Positions 56,022 to 60,515 of a DNA stretch of 60,515 nt are shown here, piece by piece. The notes beneath the pieces are model-generated. The model did no database searches. It worked only from the letters and a program-made list of their open reading frames with translations, and had not been told where the DNA came from. The position numbers and the translations under genes are program-made. The stretch lies in NCBI GenBank assembly GCA_947462815.1, contig CANHQR010000017.1, positions 1 to 60,515 on the forward strand, given 5' to 3'. Source of the stretch: Pseudobdellovibrionaceae bacterium (GTDB lineage: Bacteria > Bdellovibrionota > Bdellovibrionia > Bdellovibrionales > JAMPXM01). How positions within the stretch are numbered: the first letter of the stretch is position 1; every line of letters starts with the position of its first letter.

Positions 56022-57167
56022 ATGACGGACGCAACTCGAACTTCGCCCCAGAGCGCTTCTCGAAAAACCAAGATCTTGGTTCTCTGTGGAGGCCAAAGCG
56101 CCGAGCACGATGTTTCGCTCGCATCCGGGAAGAGTATTGTCGATGCCCTGGATCCTTCGCGCTACGAGATTTTCGCCGTTGCCATCGACCCACAGGGCGT
56201 CATGCGCTGGATTCAAGATCTCGCGGATCTTCGCCGCACGACACTCGATCAGCCCATCGATGTTCGGCAATTTGCGACGCGTGTATCTTTGGTGCGCGGC
56301 GCAGAGGGCCCGGAACTGATCAGCATCAACAGCGACGGGGGCGGCGGCCGCAGCATCTCTTCCCTCGACGTGGCCTTCCCCATCCTGCACGGACCCTATG
56401 GTGAGGACGGAACTGTCCAGGGTTATCTGAAATTCATCGGCTTACCCTTTGTCGGACCTTCTGTGTTGGCCAGTGCCGTCGGCATGGACAAGGACGTGAC
56501 CAAGCGACTCCTGCAACAAGCCGGAATTCGCATCGGCAAGTTTGTCACACTTTGGAAGCACGAACCCGTCTCGCATCACTTCGGTTCCCTCACGAAGGAG
56601 CTCGGCACGCCGTTTTTCCTGAAACCCGTCAATATGGGTTCTTCCATCGGTGTGTTTAAGATCAAAGACGAAATGAGTTTCAAATCCGCCTTGGCCGAAG
56701 CGTTTCAGTTCGACAACAAGGTGATTTGCGAAGAGTTCATCGACGGTCGAGAGATCGAATGCGCCGTCATCGGCAATCAAAAGACCGAAGCTTCGCCTCC
56801 CGGAGAAATTATTCCGCAACACGAGTTCTATTCTTATGAAGCAAAGTACCTCGATGCCGAAGGTGCGCGACTTGAGCTCCCAGCCAAACTGAACACGGAG
56901 ATCTCCGACCAAGTTCGACAAGTGGCGCTGAAGGTGTATCGAACGCTGAATTGCGAGGGCTTATCTCGCGTCGATTTTTTTCTGCGCAAGAAAGACAGTG
57001 TCTTGTTTGTGAATGAGATCAACACCATGCCGGGCTTCACCAAGATTTCGATGTATCCAAAGATGATGGAACTCGCAGGACGCAGTTACTCTGGACTCGT
57101 CGACGAACTCGTGCAGCTCGCCATTCGCCGCCGCGACGAAGAATCGAGACTGAAAACAGGTCGCTAA
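56022..57167 (+). CDS. ddl: D-alanine--D-alanine ligase
   Basis: 381 residues. Ddl makes the D-Ala-D-Ala dipeptide for peptidoglycan precursors in the cytoplasm. ATP-grasp motifs: VLCGGQSAEHDVSLASG, AFPILHGPYGEDGTVQGYL, FLKPVNMGSSIGVFKI, VICEEFIDGREIECAVIG, SRVDFFLRKKDSVLFVNEINTMPGFT. The large-form length fits DdlA. A GAAGGGGGA element precedes ATG 56022 by about 6-8 nt. The 3' end overlaps the crotonase gene by 4 bp, tail to tail. Confidence 0.97.
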   Translation: MTDATRTSPQSASRKTKILVLCGGQSAEHDVSLASGKSIVDALDPSRYEIFAVAIDPQGVMRWIQDLADLRRTTLDQPIDVRQFATRVSLVRGAEGPELISINSDGGGGRSISSLDVAFPILHGPYGEDGTVQGYLKFIGLPFVGPSVLASAVGMDKDVTKRLLQQAGIRIGKFVTLWKHEPVSHHFGSLTKELGTPFFLKPVNMGSSIGVFKIKDEMSFKSALAEAFQFDNKVICEEFIDGREIECAVIGNQKTEASPPGEIIPQHEFYSYEAKYLDAEGARLELPAKLNTEISDQVRQVALKVYRTLNCEGLSRVDFFLRKKDSVLFVNEINTMPGFTKISMYPKMMELAGRSYSGLVDELVQLAIRRRDEESRLKTGR

Positions 57168-57940
57168 GATCGTGTGAAGGCCTTCAGGCGAGCGCGGTGC
57201 TCAGGACTCCACCAGAGTTTGTCGAAAATTCGACGAGCTGCCGTGGTCGATGAGGCTTCAAGTATAGATTTACTGGCTTGTGCTGTAGCCAATGACAATT
57301 CGCGCTGCCGCTGAGTCCAGGTTCGAAGATCAGCTTCGATGCTCGCGCGGGGAACAATGGCGTCAATCAATCCCAAATCCAGGGCCGCCTCGGCCGTGAG
57401 AGCTCGCGCCGCCAAAATTTCATAGCGCAACTTCGCAAGGCTCAGGCGATCGCGCAAACGCCGTTCGCCTCCCCACCCAAAACTTAAACCGACGCGCCTT
57501 TGCCAAAACCCGAACATGGCTTCAGGGACTGACCAAATCGCATCGAAAGCTGCCAACATCTCCAAGCCACCGCCAAGTACATCGCCCTCAATGATGGCGA
57601 GACTCGGCCCCGGCCACGCACGGAGTTCGTCGATGATTGCGGCGATCTCGCGATTCGCTTTGCGCCCCGCCGCCGAGCCCATCTTTTCATAATCGTGCAG
57701 GTGCCCACCGGCACAGAACACATGGCCCTTCGCCCGGTAGATCAGCGTGGCGGTCTCTTCTCCGCGGCGAGACGTCGATTTCATTTGTCGTAAGATGCCC
57801 CGCAGCTCGCGAGCTGTCGTCAGGCGAAACGCATTGCGATGTCCCTGATCATCGAGCACCAACTCAAAACTATCGGGCCGATGAACAAGTTGGAAAACCC
57901 TCTTTGCCGAACGACCGCCGGGCGCGCTAGAAGTAGTCAT
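57164..57940 (-). CDS. Enoyl-CoA hydratase/isomerase (crotonase) family protein
   Basis: 258 residues from ATG 57940. The oxyanion-hole segments are AKGHVFCAGGHLHDYEKMG and AIIEGDVLGGGLEMLAAFDAIW, with RVGLSFGWGGERRLRD after the second. The usual catalytic Glu pair is not obvious, so hydratase, isomerase or hydrolase cannot be distinguished. The start codon shares CATG with the start of the divergent peptidase gene. The 3' end overlaps ddl by 4 bp. Confidence 0.88.
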   Translation of the reverse strand: MTTSSAPGGRSAKRVFQLVHRPDSFELVLDDQGHRNAFRLTTARELRGILRQMKSTSRRGEETATLIYRAKGHVFCAGGHLHDYEKMGSAAGRKANREIAAIIDELRAWPGPSLAIIEGDVLGGGLEMLAAFDAIWSVPEAMFGFWQRRVGLSFGWGGERRLRDRLSLAKLRYEILAARALTAEAALDLGLIDAIVPRASIEADLRTWTQRQRELSLATAQASKSILEASSTTAARRIFDKLWWSPEHRARLKAFTRS

Positions 57941-59147
57941 GCGCAAATTTGAATCAATTCTCAGCGCAATGTCGAGTCCCGATGCTCAAACCTCCGCCTC
58001 GGCCGACCTGCACTTTCCCAAAACGCCTCGCGATGCTCGCGAACGTTTTCGACTCGCGGCCGAACCCACCGGCGCGGTCCTCACTTCACGCTCACTTCTC
58101 AACGCCTCTCCTGAGAATTCACGTGAAGCCCATCCTGAACCCAACGCCGATTTGACGATTGAAATAGCCGAATTGGCTCCTGAACGACAGCGTTTGCTGG
58201 TGCTCACCTCTGGCGTCCACGGACCTGAGACCCCCGCGGGCTCGCGCATCCAAGAGGAGTTTTTTTTGCAATCCGCACGCCGCTTGTACGAACAAGGCTG
58301 GGGCGTCCTCGCAATTCACGGTATCAACGCGTGGGGCTTTTTGCACGGCCGGCGCAACAACGCTCGCAATGTGAATTTGAACAGAAATTTTTCCCTCGAT
58401 CCCGCGACCTTTCAAACTCGAAACCCCGGCTACGAACGGCTACGTGAGTTTCTCGAGCCCACCTCACCTCTCCACTCCATTCCCGCTGAGACTTTGCGAC
58501 TTGCCAGTGGCATCGCGTGGCGAATGGCTCGCGGCGAGATGAGCCGCTCAGATCTCGCGATCGCAGCAGGTATGGGCCAATACCAATATGCGACGGGTTT
58601 GAGCTATGGCGGCACAGAACCTGAGCCGGAAACTCGCATCGTCGCCGAGTTCTTCCAGAAACATCTTGGGGGTCCACGCGAGCGTGTCGTGGCCATCGAT
58701 CTTCACACGGGATTGGGCTCTCGCGGCTGTCTCCACGCCATCTTGAGTGATGGGCCAAGTGCTCGCGGCATGGAACCCATGCGACGTCGATTGGCCTCTG
58801 TGCTCAAGCCTGGAGAAATTGAAATCACGCCGACCGATACCGCGGGATTTTATAAGACGACCGGCGATATGAACGACTTCGCTGCAAACTTTTGTCGAGA
58901 GGCCCGCGAGGCCATTTGTGTAACCGCCGAGTTTGGCACCATCGGCGCTGACGGCCTCAATCAATTCAAAACTTTATTGATGTTCATTGCCGAGAACCGC
59001 GGCCACACACGTGGCTACCGAAACTCTGCGGATCGAGAAAAGTTGAAGCAACTCAATCGCCAGCTCTTCGATCCTCAGGATCGTCTCTGGCAAGATCAGG
59101 TGTTGCAACGCGGTCTCACATTGATCGAAAAGCTCACCGCCGACTAA
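57939..59147 (+). CDS. M14-like zinc carboxypeptidase (DUF2817 family)
   Basis: 402 residues. Zinc-site motifs of the DUF2817/succinylglutamate-desuccinylase-like clan: LTSGVHGPETPAGSRIQEEF (HxxE), NNARNVNLNRNFSLD, VVAIDLHTGLGSRG (His ligand) and ICVTAEFGTIGADGL with the catalytic Glu. The substrate is unknown, perhaps peptides or acylated compounds. No signal peptide is obvious, so it is probably cytoplasmic. The ATG at 57939 overlaps the divergent crotonase start; a downstream ATG at 57969 is possible. Repeat DNA begins at its stop codon. Confidence 0.87.
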   Translation: MRKFESILSAMSSPDAQTSASADLHFPKTPRDARERFRLAAEPTGAVLTSRSLLNASPENSREAHPEPNADLTIEIAELAPERQRLLVLTSGVHGPETPAGSRIQEEFFLQSARRLYEQGWGVLAIHGINAWGFLHGRRNNARNVNLNRNFSLDPATFQTRNPGYERLREFLEPTSPLHSIPAETLRLASGIAWRMARGEMSRSDLAIAAGMGQYQYATGLSYGGTEPEPETRIVAEFFQKHLGGPRERVVAIDLHTGLGSRGCLHAILSDGPSARGMEPMRRRLASVLKPGEIEITPTDTAGFYKTTGDMNDFAANFCREAREAICVTAEFGTIGADGLNQFKTLLMFIAENRGHTRGYRNSADREKLKQLNRQLFDPQDRLWQDQVLQRGLTLIEKLTAD

Positions 59148-59200
59148 GCTTTCTGGTGGCGCTTTTTGGGGTCGCTTCCTGGAGTCAGCCCTCAGCCCGG
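59147..59200. repeat. Copy of the 55785-type repeat at a convergent gene end
   Basis: 54 bases starting AGCTTTCTGGTG match 55785-55838 at about 38 positions with no gaps. The copy begins at the last base of the peptidase stop codon and covers the stop of the PilZ gene. Confidence 0.65.
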
Positions 59201-59911
59201 GCCATAGAAATCGCGCTTCACTTCCGCGCGGCCTGTGAACTTGACGCCCAGACCGGTGCCGCCGTGTTGACCCATAGGCGCCGTCCAAATCACTTCACAA
59301 GGCATCACATAAGTTCGACTCACGTCGTGCAGCTCCATACGCAAGCGAATGGGCTCACCGGGTAAACACTGCCGAAGAGTGCTCAGCTCAAGGTAGGCAC
59401 CGGTGCGCGAGAGGTTAAAGAGGCGCGACTGGAAAATCTGCCCGCCCATTTCAAACTCAACCTCAGCATCCTGAAGTGTGTTGAATCGACGATGCAACCG
59501 CTGCTTCACATGGCCCTGCTGAATCGCCTTTTGCGCGATCCCAACGAGCTCCCGAGCCTCGTACGGCTTCTCGAGGTAAACGACTCGATCCATAAACTTC
59601 AGATTTTGCACGGCTGTCGGCGCGTCGCTCTTAGCCAGCACCAAGATCATACGGTCATAGCCCTCGCTTCGCACCTCGGCGACCGACTTGAGCTCCTCTC
59701 GAGACCAGTCGTTGAAGTTAAACACAATTAAGTCCGGGTCGATTTGCGTGAGCTCGAGCTTTGCAGACTGAGGACGCGTGGGGATCATCTTGACGCCGTC
59801 GTCGAAGCAATCCTCAAGAGACACCAGCTTGCGCCGGAGCAAGAGGTTCTCTTGTTCGGTTCGACTCGCGAGGATGACTTGCTTAGGAGTTTTAGGTCGA
59901 TATCCACTCAT
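59192..59911 (-). CDS. PilZ-domain protein with N-terminal receiver-like domain
   Basis: 239 residues from ATG 59911 (frame open to GTG 59977). The N-terminal half (QVILASRTEQENLLLRRKL, DPDLIVFNFNDW, DRMILVLAKSDAP, RVVYLEKPYEARELVGI) has the strand-helix order of a response-regulator receiver, including a Lys-Pro near the end, but the usual acidic triad at the N-terminus is lacking. The C-terminal half is PilZ, the cyclic-di-GMP binding domain: RLHRRFNT (RxxxR) and NLSRTGAYLEL (N/DxSxxG), ending VIWTAPMGQHGGTGLGVKF. It probably couples c-di-GMP to motility or attachment. Confidence 0.9.
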   Translation of the reverse strand: MSGYRPKTPKQVILASRTEQENLLLRRKLVSLEDCFDDGVKMIPTRPQSAKLELTQIDPDLIVFNFNDWSREELKSVAEVRSEGYDRMILVLAKSDAPTAVQNLKFMDRVVYLEKPYEARELVGIAQKAIQQGHVKQRLHRRFNTLQDAEVEFEMGGQIFQSRLFNLSRTGAYLELSTLRQCLPGEPIRLRMELHDVSRTYVMPCEVIWTAPMGQHGGTGLGVKFTGRAEVKRDFYGPG

Positions 59912-60026
59912 GTCTGACTTATCGGTCAGGCCGAGGTAAAAATCGAATCTCCAACAAACTGGCGACAACTTGTTCACTCGACTGAACGTTCATGCCAGCA
60001 AAAACTACGGTGTCTCAAAATGAGAA

Positions 60027-60049
60027 AGGCAACTTCAGCGAAGTTGCCT
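60027..60049 (-). terminator. Rho-independent terminator of gltA
   Basis: AGGCAACTTC (60027-60036) and GAAGTTGCCT (60040-60049) form a 10-bp perfect stem with a 3-nt loop. On the minus strand it is followed by TTCTCATTTT, and it lies about 38 nt after the citrate synthase stop. Nothing else of note lies in 59978-60086. Confidence 0.8.
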
Positions 60050-60086
60050 CTCTCAAACCTTCGAAATCTATTGAACGGAATAGCAA

Positions 60087-60515
60087 TTACGAGAGCTTCA
60101 AACCGTTCTTACCGACCCACTTGCCGCGCGGACGATAGATGCGGTTATTTTGCCACTGCTCCAAGATGTGCGAGAGCCATCCCGACACACGCGAGGCCGC
60201 AAAAATGGGCGTGAATAAGTCCGTGGGAATGCGCATGGAGTAGTAAACCGTCGCGGAATAGAAATCCACGTTCGGCAACAAGCCCTTCTTCTCCTGCATA
60301 ATGTCGTCAATCATCGTCGACATCGTGTACAGATGTGCCTCACCCATCTTCTTGGTGAGACGCTCGGACATAGCTCGCAAAATCTTCGCGCGTGGATCGC
60401 CGTTTTTGTAAACGCGATGACCGATCCCCATGACTTTTTCCTTGTTGTCCAAAGCTCGCACAATCCAAGTCTTGCAATTTTCGATCGAGCCAATGGTCTG
60501 CAACATTTTGATGAC
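60087..60515 (-). CDS. gltA: Citrate synthase (5' part outside the window)
   Basis: The C-terminal 142 residues of type II citrate synthase, the first enzyme of the TCA cycle. KVMGIGHRVYKNGDPRAKIL carries the catalytic His and CoA-contact region, FYSATVYYSMRIPTDLFTPIFAASRVSGWLSHILEQ carries the catalytic Asp-equivalent region, and the tail IYRPRGKWVG is the conserved C-terminus. The frame runs off the right edge (codons VIK precede the first Met). A strong terminator follows. Confidence 0.96.
   Translation of the reverse strand, partial: VIKMLQTIGSIENCKTWIVRALDNKEKVMGIGHRVYKNGDPRAKILRAMSERLTKKMGEAHLYTMSTMIDDIMQEKKGLLPNVDFYSATVYYSMRIPTDLFTPIFAASRVSGWLSHILEQWQNNRIYRPRGKWVGKNGLKLS

Noticed and set aside
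57175-57186. TGAAGGCCTTCA palindrome, also present at 25531-25542
   Set aside because: Here it is part of the crotonase coding sequence, and a 12-bp palindrome recurring once in 60 kb of this composition is not convincing.

Overview
The window is a gene-dense (about 57-58% GC by eye) stretch of a Gram-negative bacterial chromosome. The gene set fits a Bdellovibrionota-type organism (predatory Bdellovibrio and relatives). It carries a pgpA-cinA/pncC-recA block, pilT, recX-alaS, a PilZ protein, a pilin-like fibre protein ending in an intramolecular chaperone domain, and an unusual number of exported peptidoglycan-acting enzymes. The lineage is inferred from gene content, not from a database comparison. 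No rRNA, tRNA, CRISPR array, intact insertion sequence or phage was seen. Both edges cut genes: recA on the left and citrate synthase on the right.

Layout. 1-9.1 kb is housekeeping and DNA repair: recA, pncC, pgpA, pilT, a flavin amine oxidase, recX and alaS. 9.1-18.3 kb is accessory and envelope-directed: a degenerate fibre-tip fragment, a fibre gene with a probable one-base frameshift, an unknown anchored protein next to a 15-bp tandem repeat, an M23 peptidase, an outer-membrane-type protein, a membrane protein and a YkuD_2-type L,D-transpeptidase-like protein. 18.5-32.9 kb is mixed: agmatinase family, a soluble-lytic-transglycosylase/SH3 protein, mutY, lipoprotein and periplasmic proteins, a methyltransferase overlapping a DEAD-box helicase tail-to-tail, an alpha/beta hydrolase, pcnB/cca, tatA and an exported amidoligase-like protein. 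32.9-38.8 kb holds transketolase, adenosine deaminase and a lemA-M48 pair.

39.1-46.8 kb is a copper-export operon: a CueR-type operator, copA, cueR, a CusA/CzcA RND pump, a small His-rich periplasmic protein and a TolC-like channel, mostly joined by 4-bp overlaps. It has no recognisable HlyD/CusB-type adaptor. The small protein in the adaptor's place resembles the beta domain found next to some RND adaptors. On the opposite strand is a thiBPQ-like thiamine ABC transporter. 50-60.5 kb holds a DoxX-like protein, a GNAT acetyltransferase, elbB, two more probable cell-wall hydrolases, ddl, a crotonase, an M14/DUF2817 peptidase, a PilZ protein and the end of gltA.

Non-coding signals worth attention: three TTAC half-sites at exact 11-bp spacing upstream of recA; a CueR-type operator placed so that the copA mRNA would have almost no leader; a 169-bp element bounded by 21-bp inverted repeats; several 13-15-bp tandem arrays, three of which share a TTCTGG core; and hairpins that straddle stop codons.
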